Positions 1-7,670 of a DNA stretch of 64,000 nucleotides are shown here, piece after piece; position 1 is the stretch's first letter; every line of letters begins with the position of its first letter. Below the pieces are notes generated by a model. That model was not told the origin of the DNA. It worked only from the letters and a program-made list of their open reading frames with translations, and did not search any database. The position numbers were made by a program, and so were the translations under genes. Origin of the DNA: Bin87 sp965204905 (GTDB taxonomy: Bacteria; Chloroflexota; Dehalococcoidia; Lucifugimonadales; UBA3495); assembly GCA_965204905.1 (NCBI GenBank), contig OZ242042.1, positions 3,844,001 through 3,908,000 of the forward strand, given 5' to 3'.

Positions 1-243
1 GCCAACGCCCACTTGTCCCTGGCCGTTGCCAACCACCACCAGCGCGTTGAACCGGAGCCGGCGTCCACCTTTCACGACCTTGGCGATGCGGCGGGTGTGG
101 ACTACCCGCTCGTTGAATCCGCCGCTGTCGTCTTCGCGTTGTCGCTGTTCCCGGTCTCGGCCACGACCGCCGCGTCCACCGCGACGCTCGCCGCCACCCC
201 GATCACTGCGCTCACCACCTCTGCGGGATGCTGGAGATACCAT
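1..243 (-). CDS. rpsE: 30S ribosomal protein S5, partial (C-terminus outside window)
   Basis: The first 81 residues are visible and the rest lies beyond base 1. After a long Arg/Gly-rich N-terminal extension (about residues 7-40) comes the S5 core start (ERVVHTRRIAKVVKGGRR, then FNALVVVGNGQGQVGVG), the RNA-binding segment of this small-subunit protein. The ATG at 243 overlaps the TGA of rplR (TGATG), which implies translational coupling. The basic extension is longer than in most S5 proteins. It is in the expected place, downstream of rplR in the spc segment. Confidence 0.96.
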   Translation of the reverse strand, partial: MVSPASRRGGERSDRGGGERRGGRGGRGRDREQRQREDDSGGFNERVVHTRRIAKVVKGGRRLRFNALVVVGNGQGQVGVG

Positions 244-602
244 CAGAACTTAAGCCCTCCTTCCCGGGCCGCATCGGCCAACGCCTTCACCCGTCCGTGG
301 AACTGATAGCCGCCGCGGTCGAACACGACGGAGGTTACTCCGGCGGCAATGGCCCGCTCTGCCACCATCTTGCCCACCGCCACCGATGCAGCGGTCTTGG
401 GCGTGGCGTCGTCGCCGGCCAGCTCGCGGCTGGAAGCCTGCGCGAGGGTATGCCCTTGCGCGTCGTCGATCACCTGGGCGTAGATTCCCTTAAGGCTGCG
501 AAAAACGCACAGCCTGGGCCGCTCCGGCGTCCCAATCACTTTGTTTCTGACCCGGCGGTGTCGTACGACACGCAGTTTCCGGGCGTCCTTGTCTTTAGGC
601 AT
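243..602 (-). CDS. rplR: 50S ribosomal protein L18
   Basis: The product is 119 residues, the normal L18 length. L18 binds 5S rRNA in the large-subunit central protuberance. The sequence has the family N-terminus (RHRRVRNKVIGTPERPRL), the core CVFRSLKGIYAQVIDD, and the C-terminal VVFDRGGYQFHGRVKALADA followed by AREGGLKF. It lies between rplF and rpsE as in nearly all bacteria, and its stop overlaps the rpsE start. Confidence 0.98.
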   Translation of the reverse strand: MPKDKDARKLRVVRHRRVRNKVIGTPERPRLCVFRSLKGIYAQVIDDAQGHTLAQASSRELAGDDATPKTAASVAVGKMVAERAIAAGVTSVVFDRGGYQFHGRVKALADAAREGGLKF

Positions 603-642
603 TTTCAGATCGCTCTCAAATCCATACTGCTGCTGCGCGAGT

Positions 643-1257
643 TTAGACGGCGCGCCGGGCTGCGGCCTTGCCGGGCTTCAAGCGCAACACTTCGCCCTGG
701 TAGCGGATTCCCTTTTCCTTGTAGGCGTTCGGCGGGCGCACCCGGCGCACTTTGGCCGCCAGTTGGCCCACTTTCTGCTTATCGACTCCGCTGATATGCA
801 CCCGGTTGTTGCCTTCCACCTGCATGGTCAGCCCTTCCTCGGGAAACACGTCCACCGTGTGGCTGTATCCGACGCTGAGGGTGATGCCGTCTCCGTTTTG
901 CTGCACGCGATAGCCGACGCCCATCAACTCCAGGGTCCGGTTGTAACCCTCGGTAACGCCCACGACAGCGTTGGAGATGAGGGAGCGGGTCAGGCCGTGC
1001 AGCGAGTGGTGAAACTTGCGGTCAGTGAGCCGCTCAACGATCACCTCGTTGTTTTCAACGGAGACCTTGACCTCCGGGTGATACTTCTGGGTCACGGCGC
1101 CGCGAGGCCCGCTGACCACCACGCCGCCGTAAATCACCTCAACAGTGACGCCGTCCGGGAGTGGTATGGGCTGCCGCCCCACGCGGGACAGCGGGCGTTC
1201 CTCCGGGGGAATCCGCTCCATGACACCGGAACTGATCATTTCTTGATTACCAGACAT
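643..1257 (-). CDS. rplF: 50S ribosomal protein L6
   Basis: The product is 204 residues; L6 is usually about 178-180. The canonical protein begins near residue 22 (SRVGRQPIPLPDGV). The duplicated L6 fold follows, ending with the rRNA-binding C-terminus (GVDKQKVGQLAAKVR, then the proline/Tyr/Lys-rich IRYQGEVLRLKPGK). The ATG at 1257 has an AGGAG about 12 bases upstream and overlaps the end of rpsH by 11 bases. An internal start at MERIPPEERP would give a more typical length, so the start is uncertain by about 12 codons. Confidence 0.96.
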   Translation of the reverse strand: MSGNQEMISSGVMERIPPEERPLSRVGRQPIPLPDGVTVEVIYGGVVVSGPRGAVTQKYHPEVKVSVENNEVIVERLTDRKFHHSLHGLTRSLISNAVVGVTEGYNRTLELMGVGYRVQQNGDGITLSVGYSHTVDVFPEEGLTMQVEGNNRVHISGVDKQKVGQLAAKVRRVRPPNAYKEKGIRYQGEVLRLKPGKAAARRAV

Positions 1258-1645
1258 AGCAGACCAATTCTCCTCCGATACCCTTGCGCCAGGCTTCGTA
1301 GCCGGTCATCATGCCCTGCGACGTGGAGATGATGGCGATGCCGAGGCCGCCGTACACCCGGGGAATCTCGCCGCGCCCAACGTGTACCCGTAGTCCGGGC
1401 TTGCTCACCCGTCGCAGCCCGCGAATGGCGTTCTGTTCTTCATCCTTGTACAGCAGGTGAATCCGCATCGTGGGGAATTTCTGGTTCCTGGCCAGGTCCC
1501 AGTCGCGAATGTACCCCTGCGATTTCAGAATGTCGGCAATCGCCGTTTTGATCTTGGACTGGGGCACCAGCACCGTTTGGTGCCGGGAGTGGATGGCGTT
1601 GCGTATGCGCGTCAGCATGTCCGCAACGGGGTCGTTAATGGGCAT
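1247..1645 (-). CDS. rpsH: 30S ribosomal protein S8
   Basis: The product is 132 residues, the usual S8 size. S8 binds the central domain of 16S rRNA and in many bacteria also represses the spc operon. The N-terminus (MPINDPVADMLTRIRNAIHS) and C-terminal signature (GLGIAIISTSQGMMTGYEA, then GGELVCYVW) are typical. It lies between rpsN and rplF, with an 87-base gap to rpsN that contains no other gene. Confidence 0.98.
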   Translation of the reverse strand: MPINDPVADMLTRIRNAIHSRHQTVLVPQSKIKTAIADILKSQGYIRDWDLARNQKFPTMRIHLLYKDEEQNAIRGLRRVSKPGLRVHVGRGEIPRVYGGLGIAIISTSQGMMTGYEAWRKGIGGELVCYVW

Positions 1646-1732
1646 CGCCGTATCGCTCCATCAGATTTGTTCTTTCATTCCCACTGCGATGCCCGCCACA
1701 ACCGGCATCTGCGGTTTTCGATGCAACTGTAG

Positions 1733-2038
1733 TTACAGGCTGGCCTTGCGGACGCCGGGCAGCAATCCGTCCAACGCCATCTCCCGGAACGAAATACGAG
1801 AGAGTCCGAAGTGCCGGATGTACCCGCGCGGCCTTCCGGTGGCCCCGTCCCGGTTGCGGATCCGGTTGGGGTTGGCGTCATGGGGCAGCAGCGCCAGTTT
1901 CTGCCGGGCTTCAAACCGCTCCCGCAAGGGCCGCGACAGGTCTCGGGCCTGGGCGAGCAGTTCCTCGCGCTGTTGCGCGTATTTGGCGACTGTGCGCCTC
2001 CGTCGTTCGTTTTTCGCTATGGAGGATTTCTTGGCCAA
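1733..2038 (-). CDS. rpsN: 30S ribosomal protein S14, long zinc-independent form
   Basis: The product is 101 residues, the long S14 type (as in E. coli), and it lacks the CxxC-x(n)-CxxC zinc ribbon of the 61-residue form. It begins MAKKSSIAKNERRRR and ends with the conserved GRPRGYIRHFGLSRISFREM segment and a basic tail. S14 helps assemble the head of the small subunit. It is in the standard place between rplE and rpsH. The Cys-free form does not need zinc. Confidence 0.97.
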   Translation of the reverse strand: MAKKSSIAKNERRRRTVAKYAQQREELLAQARDLSRPLRERFEARQKLALLPHDANPNRIRNRDGATGRPRGYIRHFGLSRISFREMALDGLLPGVRKASL

Positions 2039-2049
2039 AATGCGCTCTC

Positions 2050-2712
2050 CTATTGCCGGATGAACGGCATACCGAAGTGCTCCAGCAAACGGGTCGCTTC
2101 GGCATCGTTGTTGGCGGTGGTGGTGATGGTCACCTGCAAACCGCGCAGCCGGTCCACGCTGTTGTAGTCGATCTCCGGGAACACGATCTGTTCCCGCAGC
2201 CCCAGCGAAAAGTTGCCTCGCCCGTCGAATCCCCGCCGGGAAATGCCGCGAAAGTCGCGTATGCGCGGCAGGGCCGTGATGATCAACCGCTCCAGGAAGT
2301 AATACATACGGTCGCCGCGCAGGGTTACGGCGGTGCCTATCGGGTTCCCCTGCCTCACCTTGAAGCCGGCGATCGAGCGCCGGGCGCGGGTGATGATCGG
2401 CTTTTGCCCCGAGATCGTGGTGAGGTCGCGAACCGCGCTCTCCATGGCCCGGCCGTTGGTCAACGCCTCGCCCAGGCCAATGTTCAGGTTGATCTTTTGG
2501 ATGCGTGGCACCTGCATCGGGCTGGAAAAGCCGAACTCGGACACCATGGCCGGGATGATCTCGTCCCGGTAGCGGATTTTGAAGGTTGGCGGGGGAAGCT
2601 CAGTAGGCCCGGAGCCGTTGCTTTCGGCTTCTTCCCGTTGCCGACGCTGCCGGCGTCCCTGGCCCTGTTCCTGGGTTGCTTCCGTTTGCTGTTCAGTGGT
2701 CATGGCAATCAC
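2050..2712 (-). CDS. rplE: 50S ribosomal protein L5 with low-complexity N-terminal extension
   Basis: L5 binds 5S rRNA and contacts P-site tRNA. The core runs from about residue 45 (FKIRYRDEIIPAMVSEF), with IQKINLNIGLGEAL, the loop GQKPIITRARRSIAGFKVR and the C-terminal FPEIDYNSVDRLRGLQVTI. The first 40 residues are a Gln/Glu/Arg-rich disordered extension absent from typical 180-residue L5. The GTG at 2712 overlaps the rplX stop (GTGA); an ATG three codons later (2703) is an equally plausible start. Confidence 0.96.
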   Translation of the reverse strand: MIAMTTEQQTEATQEQGQGRRQRRQREEAESNGSGPTELPPPTFKIRYRDEIIPAMVSEFGFSSPMQVPRIQKINLNIGLGEALTNGRAMESAVRDLTTISGQKPIITRARRSIAGFKVRQGNPIGTAVTLRGDRMYYFLERLIITALPRIRDFRGISRRGFDGRGNFSLGLREQIVFPEIDYNSVDRLRGLQVTITTTANNDAEATRLLEHFGMPFIRQ

Positions 2713-2981
2713 TCGTCCCGGTTGCGGAATTGGTCGCCGGGTTCGGTATAGTTGCTTTGGATCAGCTTGATGTTGGAAATGTGAATGGACGCTTCCTGTT
2801 GCACTCGTCCGCCCTGCCGGATGCCCGGACGCGGCTTGTAGTGCTTGGTGACCATGTTCACGCCTTCAACAATGACCCGGTCCTTGTCGGAGACCATTTG
2901 CAGGACCCGGCCGGTTTTGCCCTTGTCCTTACCGGCGATAACCAGCACATCATCGCCCCGGCGTATCTTTCCCCTGGCCAT
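2709..2981 (-). CDS. rplX: 50S ribosomal protein L24
   Basis: This KOW-domain protein starts large-subunit assembly near the exit tunnel. It is 90 residues from the ATG at 2981: MARGKIRRGDDVLVIAGKDK, the KOW motif GKTGRV, then VEGVNMVTKHYKPRPG and QEASIHISNIKLI, all family hallmarks. The ATG overlaps the rplN stop (TGATG), favouring it over the GTG one codon upstream. The protein is shorter at the C-terminus than the ~104-residue average. Confidence 0.97.
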   Translation of the reverse strand: MARGKIRRGDDVLVIAGKDKGKTGRVLQMVSDKDRVIVEGVNMVTKHYKPRPGIRQGGRVQQEASIHISNIKLIQSNYTEPGDQFRNRDE

Positions 2982-3349
2982 CACACCACCTCCGGCGCCA
3001 GCGATACGATGCGCATGAAGCCCTTGTCCCGCAGTTCCCGTGCCACCGGGCCGAAGATGCGCGTGCCTCGGGGCAACTGGTTGTCGTTGATCAGCACCGC
3101 AGCGTTATCGTCGAACTTGATGTAGGTGCCGTCGGGCCGAAGCAGGGGCGCGGCCTGGCGCACCACCACGGCTTTCACCACCGACCCTTTGCGCACCGGG
3201 GAATTGGGCACCGCTTCCCGGACCGTGCATACAATGATGTCGCCCACCGAGGCGTACTTGCGGCGGCTGGAACCCGGGATGTTAATCAGCCGAATGCGTC
3301 GGGCGCCGCTGTTGTCGGCCACGTGGAGCCTGGTGTAACTCTGGATCAT
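2981..3349 (-). CDS. rplN: 50S ribosomal protein L14
   Basis: The product is 122 residues, the invariant L14 length. It begins MIQSYTRLHVADNSGARRI and carries VGDIIVCTVREAVPN, KGSVVKAVVVR, FDDNAAVLINDNQLPRGTRI and FGPVARELR. L14 sits at the subunit interface. Its start follows the rpsQ stop directly (one base between coordinates 3349 and 3350), and its stop overlaps the rplX start, so these genes are tightly coupled. Confidence 0.99.
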   Translation of the reverse strand: MIQSYTRLHVADNSGARRIRLINIPGSSRRKYASVGDIIVCTVREAVPNSPVRKGSVVKAVVVRQAAPLLRPDGTYIKFDDNAAVLINDNQLPRGTRIFGPVARELRDKGFMRIVSLAPEVV

Positions 3350-3712
3350 TTAAGCGTCCTCGTTTTCTTCTTCGACCCAATCGCTGATGTAGTCCGACTC
3401 GCCGGCGATGGGTTCAATCACAATATCGGTTTCCAGTTCAATCGGACGCACGTCCGCCACTTCCCGGCGGGACAGTATTTCCAGCAGCCGCCAGTGCTTG
3501 GTCCGCGAAATCGGCCGCGTTTCCTGTATCCTCACCGTGTCGCCAATCTGGCACTGGCTATCGGGATCGTGAACGTAGAAACGGGTCACGCGGCGCATCT
3601 GCTTGCGATAAATCCGGTGCCGCTGCTTCCACACCATTTCCACCACCGCGGTTTTATCCATCCGGGTGCTGACCACGGAGCCCACCCGAATTTTTCGCAT
3701 CGCCTTCGCCAT
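3350..3712 (-). CDS. rpsQ: 30S ribosomal protein S17 with acidic C-terminal extension
   Basis: The S17 OB-fold occupies about residues 1-85 (KIRVGSVVSTRMDKTAVVEM, then HRIYRKQMRRVTRFYVHD, GDTVRIQETRPISRTKHWRL). The total is 120 residues against the usual 80-90. The extra ~35 residues form an acidic tail (ETDIVIEPIAGESD, EEENEDA). Such tails occur in some lineages; the function here is unknown. It lies between rpmC and rplN, with a 60-base gap to rpmC. Confidence 0.97.
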   Translation of the reverse strand: MAKAMRKIRVGSVVSTRMDKTAVVEMVWKQRHRIYRKQMRRVTRFYVHDPDSQCQIGDTVRIQETRPISRTKHWRLLEILSRREVADVRPIELETDIVIEPIAGESDYISDWVEEENEDA

Positions 3713-3772
3713 TGTGATATTTCCCTTCTCTGCTCAGTGGGTCTGTCCGCCAGGGCGGAGCAGTCGGTCTCT

Positions 3773-3961
3773 TTAGAGTTCGCGCTCGCGCAGACACGTC
3801 AGCATCCGGGCGATGTCCTTCCGGGTCTTGCGCGGCTGGTTCGTGTCGGTGAGCTGGTTGGTGGCGTCCCGAAACCGCAGGTTCATGAGTTCCTGGTAAG
3901 ACTTTTCCAGTTCATCGCGAATCTGGTCGTCGGTCAGCGCCCGTATCTCGTACATCTCCAT
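3773..3961 (-). CDS. rpmC: 50S ribosomal protein L29
   Basis: The product is 62 residues, all helical: MEMYEIRALTDDQIRDELEK, then SYQELMNLRFRDATNQLTDT and KTRKDIARMLTCLREREL, the standard two-helix hairpin that binds 23S rRNA by the exit tunnel. It starts six bases after the rplP stop. A Cys in the second helix is unusual but harmless. Confidence 0.97.
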   Translation of the reverse strand: MEMYEIRALTDDQIRDELEKSYQELMNLRFRDATNQLTDTNQPRKTRKDIARMLTCLREREL

Positions 3962-3967
3962 CGTGGG

Positions 3968-4408
3968 CTAGCCTCCCGAGCCGGACAGCAGGGAGTTCAC
4001 GCGGTCCCGGTACACCACTTTGGTCGGAATCGGCAGCTTATGCGCCGCGCGCTGCAACGCCTCCTCCGCCTGCTGGATCGGCACTCCGCCTACCTCGAAC
4101 ATGATGCGGCCCGGCTTGACCACGGCCACCCAGTGATCGTTGGCGGCTTTCCCGCCGCCCATGCGAACTTCGGCCGGCTTCTTGGAAACGGGCTTGTCCG
4201 GGAAGATGCGGATCCAGGTTTTTCCGCCGCGCTGCAAGTGCCGGGTAATGGCGACACGCGCGGACTCAATCTGACGAGCGGTAATCCATTCCGGGCTCAT
4301 CGCCTTCAGCCCAATCTGGCCGAACTCGACGGTGTTGCCGGTGGTGGCAGCGCCCCGGCGCTTTCCCCGGCCCATCTTACGGTATTTGGTCCTCTTGGGT
4401 TGCAACAT
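3968..4408 (-). CDS. rplP: 50S ribosomal protein L16
   Basis: The product is 146 residues from the ATG at 4408 (MLQPKRTKYRKMGRGKRRG), the universal L16 start. It continues VEFGQIGLKAMSPEWITARQ, ARVAITRHLQRGGKTWIRIF, KPVSKKPAEVRMGGGK and VKPGRIMFEVGGV. L16 helps form the A-site region. The reading frame stays open far upstream inside rpsC, but nothing conserved is there, so 4408 is chosen. It starts 4 bases after the rpsC stop. Confidence 0.98.
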   Translation of the reverse strand: MLQPKRTKYRKMGRGKRRGAATTGNTVEFGQIGLKAMSPEWITARQIESARVAITRHLQRGGKTWIRIFPDKPVSKKPAEVRMGGGKAANDHWVAVVKPGRIMFEVGGVPIQQAEEALQRAAHKLPIPTKVVYRDRVNSLLSGSGG

Positions 4409-4412
4409 GATT

Positions 4413-5153
4413 TCAGACTCCCAGTTCCGCCGCCATCTCGGCGTCGGCGTCAGCGTCCTGGCTGGATACCCGGAATTCGATGCTGTCCAGCTCTCCATCT
4501 TCTTCCGGCACTGGGGGCATGATCTGGCCCTTGTAGATCCAGACCTTGATTCCAATCCGGCCCATTGCCGTGTGCGCTTCCGCCAGCGCGTAGTCAATGT
4601 CGGCGCGCAGTGTGTGCAGGGGAACCTGGCCCATCATAAGCTTTTCCGTGCGGGCAATTTCGGCGCCGGAGATGCGTCCCTTGGTGATGATCTTGATGCC
4701 TTCGGCCCCGGCCTGCATGGTGCGCAGCGCGGCCTGTCGCATGGCCCGCCGGTAGGCGACCCGCCGGCTCAACTGATCGGCGATGTTTCGGCCCACCAGG
4801 TACGGGTCCATTTCCGGCTGTTCAATCTCAACGATGTTCAGGCGCAACTGGCCGCTGTTCATCGATTCCAGCCGGGAGCGCAGGCCCTTCACCCGGTCAC
4901 CGTCCCGTCCGATGAGGATTCCGGGGCGCGCCGAGTGGATGTTGATGATCGTTTCCTGCGCCGTGCGGTCAATCTCAATCCGCGCGATGCCGGCGTCGGA
5001 AAAGGCTGCGTATTCGTCGTGAATCGTCCGCCGCAGGCCCAGGTCCTGCTGCACGCCGTCGCGGTACTGGGCGCCGCTGTTGGCGTACCAGTGGGTTTTC
5101 CAGTCCTTGATGATTCCCAGTCGGAACCCCAGGGGATGCGTTTTGTGGCCCAT
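4413..5153 (-). CDS. rpsC: 30S ribosomal protein S3
   Basis: The product is 246 residues. It starts MGHKTHPLGFRLGIIKDWKT, has the KH-type RNA-binding segment with SARPGILIGRDGDRVKGL, and then the C-terminal domain (QLSRRVAYRRAMRQA, GAEGIKIITKGRISGAEIAR, IDYALAEAHTAMGRIGIKVW). S3 forms the mRNA entry helicase site. The last ~30 residues are acidic and variable. It begins 3 bases after the rplV stop. Confidence 0.98.
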   Translation of the reverse strand: MGHKTHPLGFRLGIIKDWKTHWYANSGAQYRDGVQQDLGLRRTIHDEYAAFSDAGIARIEIDRTAQETIINIHSARPGILIGRDGDRVKGLRSRLESMNSGQLRLNIVEIEQPEMDPYLVGRNIADQLSRRVAYRRAMRQAALRTMQAGAEGIKIITKGRISGAEIARTEKLMMGQVPLHTLRADIDYALAEAHTAMGRIGIKVWIYKGQIMPPVPEEDGELDSIEFRVSSQDADADAEMAAELGV

Positions 5154-5156
5154 CGG

Positions 5157-5501
5157 CTACGCCTCCTCGATCTCGTCAACTTCGATGATGATGTGGCTGG
5201 AGCGCCGGGTCACGCGACCGATCCGGCCCCTGGCCCGCGCGCGAAATCGCTTCAACGGTCGAGCCTGGTCCGCCGAGATGCGCGTGATGCGCAGTTCGTT
5301 GCGGTTCATGAACATATTGTTCTCGGCGTTCGACGCGGCCGATTGCACCACCTTGGCCACCGAACGCGCCCACGGCGAGGTCATCAGGCTCAGGTGGTCC
5401 AGGGCGTCGTTGACGGTCATGCCTCGCACCGCGTCCATGATCGGCTTCAGCCGTTTGGGGGAGGCTCCCACCTGTTTGGCCATTGCTCGTACCACTGGCA
5501 T
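5157..5501 (-). CDS. rplV: 50S ribosomal protein L22
   Basis: The product is 114 residues, normal for L22, whose beta-hairpin lines the exit tunnel. Family features are VGASPKRLKPIMDAVRGMTV, DALDHLSLMTSPWARSVAKV, ASNAENN and the hairpin region LKRFRARARGRIGRVTRRSS followed by HIIIEV. The gene order rpsS-rplV-rpsC is conserved, with 4 bases separating it from rpsS. Confidence 0.98.
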   Translation of the reverse strand: MPVVRAMAKQVGASPKRLKPIMDAVRGMTVNDALDHLSLMTSPWARSVAKVVQSAASNAENNMFMNRNELRITRISADQARPLKRFRARARGRIGRVTRRSSHIIIEVDEIEEA

Positions 5502-5505
5502 CGCG

Positions 5506-5790
5506 TCACCTCACCCTGCTGGATCGCTCGGATCGAGCGACGTGTCCCCGGTAGGTGCGCGTGGGCGCGAACTCGCCCAGCCGATGGCCGACCATATTCT
5601 CCGTCACAAAGACGGGAACGTGTCGCCGCCCGTCGTGAACTCCGAAGTTCAGCCCAACCATTTCGGGCATAATCATGGAGTCCCGCGACCAGGTGCGGAT
5701 CACCGTGGCCTCGCCGGATTCTCGTACCCGGTTGACCTTTTTCAACAATTTCGGGTGGACGTAAGGTCCCTTTTTAACTGAACGTGACAT
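5506..5790 (-). CDS. rpsS: 30S ribosomal protein S19
   Basis: The product is 94 residues from the ATG at 5790 (MSRSVKKGPYVHPKLLKKV). It has RTWSRDSMIMPEMVGLNFGV, HDGRRHVPVFVTENMVGHRL and GEFAPTRTYRGH, the standard S19 sequence, which contacts S13 and the 16S head. The frame is open 21 codons upstream, but these codons are not S19-like and lie in the rplB-rpsS spacer, so the internal ATG is chosen. Confidence 0.98.
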   Translation of the reverse strand: MSRSVKKGPYVHPKLLKKVNRVRESGEATVIRTWSRDSMIMPEMVGLNFGVHDGRRHVPVFVTENMVGHRLGEFAPTRTYRGHVARSERSSRVR

Positions 5791-5840
5791 AGTGCAACTT
5801 CGCTGCCGGCGCCGCAGGACGACGCAGTGCGCTCTCACTC

Positions 5841-6677
5841 CTAGCGACGCCACCGTCGTCCGCGGACGATGAATCGGCTGGACGTCTTCTTCTTGTTCCG
5901 TGTCTTGTGGCCCAGGGTCGGTTTGCCCCAGGGCGACTTGGGCCCCGGCATCCCGATGGGCGAGCGTCCTTCGCCGCCGCCGTGGGGGTGGTCCACGGGA
6001 TTCTTGGCGACTCCGCGCACGTGAGGCCGTCGGCCCAGGTGCCGCTTTGCGCCCGCTTTGCCCAGGCTCTCGTTCTTGTGGTCCGGGTTGGACAACTGGC
6101 CCACGCTGGCACGGCAGTTCAACAATATCCGGCGCATCTCGCCCGAAGGCAGCCGGATCAGCACGTAGTCGCCCTCGCGCGAAAGCACTTGCGCTCCGGT
6201 TCCGGCGCCCCGCACCAGCTGTCCGCCGCGCCCCGGCGTCAGTTCCAGGTTATGCACCACGGTTCCGGTGGGGATGTTGCGCAGCGGGAGGGTATTGCCC
6301 GGGTTGATCTCGGCGCTGGGGCCGGACTCAACCCTGTCGCCTACCTTTAGGTTCACCGGCGCCAGGATGTAGGACTTCTCACCATCGGCGTAGTGCAACA
6401 GCGCGATGCGCGTGGTCCGGTTAGGGTCGTACTCAATGCTCTTGACGGTGGCTGGCACGCCGTCCTTGCGGCGCTTGAAGTCGATCCGGCGGTACATTCG
6501 CTTGGACCCGCCGCCGCGATGGTACGCGGTAATGCGGCCCCGGTTGTTGCGTCCGGCCCGCTTCCGCAACGGTTCCAGCAGAGACTTTTCCGGCTTCGTG
6601 GTGGTGATTTCCTCAAAGGAAGGCCGCACCGCGTTTCGAGTGCCGGGGGTGATTGGTCGTAAGTTTTTCAGTGGCAT
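5841..6677 (-). CDS. rplB: 50S ribosomal protein L2
   Basis: The product is 278 residues, the normal size. It starts MPLKNLRPITPGTRNA at 6677 with GAGGAG 6-7 bases upstream, which decides the start against an upstream in-frame ATG. Key L2 segments are HRGGGSKRMYRRIDFKR, GPSAEINPGNTLPLRNIPTG, the VHNLELTPGRGGQLVR region and the peptidyl-transferase-associated RGVAKNPVDHPHGGGEGRSP with its conserved His. L2 is needed for subunit joining and peptidyl transfer. Confidence 0.99.
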   Translation of the reverse strand: MPLKNLRPITPGTRNAVRPSFEEITTTKPEKSLLEPLRKRAGRNNRGRITAYHRGGGSKRMYRRIDFKRRKDGVPATVKSIEYDPNRTTRIALLHYADGEKSYILAPVNLKVGDRVESGPSAEINPGNTLPLRNIPTGTVVHNLELTPGRGGQLVRGAGTGAQVLSREGDYVLIRLPSGEMRRILLNCRASVGQLSNPDHKNESLGKAGAKRHLGRRPHVRGVAKNPVDHPHGGGEGRSPIGMPGPKSPWGKPTLGHKTRNKKKTSSRFIVRGRRWRR

Positions 6678-6708
6678 ACGTTGCTCCTCGCTTTTACGCC
6701 AATCCCTG

Positions 6709-6993
6709 TTACAGACCCTCAATCAGGTCGATGCGGTCGCCGGCCCGCAGGGTCACCACGGCCTTCTTAACGTCGGGCCGCTTCTTGAATCGGGGGCCGT
6801 ATCGCTTGCGCTTGCCGCGATTGACGGTGATGTTCACGGCGACCACCGTCACGCCAAAATTCTTTTCGATGGCCTGTTTGACCAGCGTTTTGTTGGCCTT
6901 GGGCGCGACCTCAAAGGTGTACTGGCCCTCCTCTTGCAGGAGAGTGCTCTTTTCCGTGATGGTCGGGCGGAGCAATACCTCGCTGATGTTCAT
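6709..6993 (-). CDS. rplW: 50S ribosomal protein L23
   Basis: The product is 94 residues from the ATG at 6993. It begins MNISEVLLRPTITEKSTLL and continues YTFEVAPKANKTLVKQAIEK, VTVVAVNITVNRGKRKRYG and KKAVVTLRAGDRIDLIEGL. L23 forms the docking site for trigger factor and SRP at the tunnel exit. Its ATG overlaps the rplD stop by four bases (ATGA), so it is translationally coupled to rplD. Confidence 0.98.
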   Translation of the reverse strand: MNISEVLLRPTITEKSTLLQEEGQYTFEVAPKANKTLVKQAIEKNFGVTVVAVNITVNRGKRKRYGPRFKKRPDVKKAVVTLRAGDRIDLIEGL

Positions 6994-7670
6994 GCCTGCT
7001 CCTCCTCGCCGCCCACGAAACCGGCTATCTTCCTGGCGCGGAACCTCGGGGCAGTGCACAGCTCGGCGATGCGACGAATGCCGTCCACCGTGACCAGTAT
7101 GGTGTCCCGTTTCAGCGCTTCGTTGGCGTTCACCAGATCCGACGGCATCGTCCAGACCTGTTTCAAGTTGCTGCCGGCCCGCACCACGTCCTGGTCGGCG
7201 TCGCGGGTAATTATCAGGATCGAGCCGGCGATGCCCAAGTTCTCCAAGAGCCGCTTCATGGACTTGGTGCGACCGTCCAACTGGTCCAGCGAATCGATAC
7301 AGATGAGCCGGCCGTTGCGGATTTTCTCCGACAACACGCACTGTAGGGCCTTCCGCCGCATCGCCCGTGGCAGCGCCTTGCGATATTCTCGCGGCTTGGG
7401 GCCGAAAGCGATGCCGCCGTGCCGCCACTGGGGCGACCGGATGCTGCCCTGGCGGGCGCGGCCGGTGTGCTTCTGGATCCACGGCTTGCGTCCGCCGCCC
7501 GACACCTCGGCGCGGGTCAGGGTTGAGTGGGTCCCCTGCCGCTGGTTCATCTGGTAGATCACCATGGCCTGGTGCACCAGGGTTTGATTCATGGGCACGT
7601 CGAACACGCCGTCATCAATGCTGATGGTGTCGATGGCGTCGCCGTTGCCGTTAATTACGGGCAGTTCCAT
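6990..7670 (-). CDS. rplD: 50S ribosomal protein L4
   Basis: The product is 226 residues; L4 has an extended loop reaching the tunnel constriction. Typical segments are MNQTLVHQAMVIYQMNQRQG, the basic loop TRAEVSGGGRKPWIQKHTGR followed by ARQGSIRSPQWRHGGIAFGP, and LPRAMRRKALQCVLSEKI. In E. coli L4 also represses the S10 operon; whether it does so here is unknown. Its start shares one base with the rplC stop. Confidence 0.98.
   Translation of the reverse strand: MELPVINGNGDAIDTISIDDGVFDVPMNQTLVHQAMVIYQMNQRQGTHSTLTRAEVSGGGRKPWIQKHTGRARQGSIRSPQWRHGGIAFGPKPREYRKALPRAMRRKALQCVLSEKIRNGRLICIDSLDQLDGRTKSMKRLLENLGIAGSILIITRDADQDVVRAGSNLKQVWTMPSDLVNANEALKRDTILVTVDGIRRIAELCTAPRFRARKIAGFVGGEEEQA

Noticed and set aside
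3323..4522. 399-codon plus-strand frame across rpsQ-rpmC-rplP
   Set aside because: The region is filled by ribosomal protein genes on the minus strand with conserved order.
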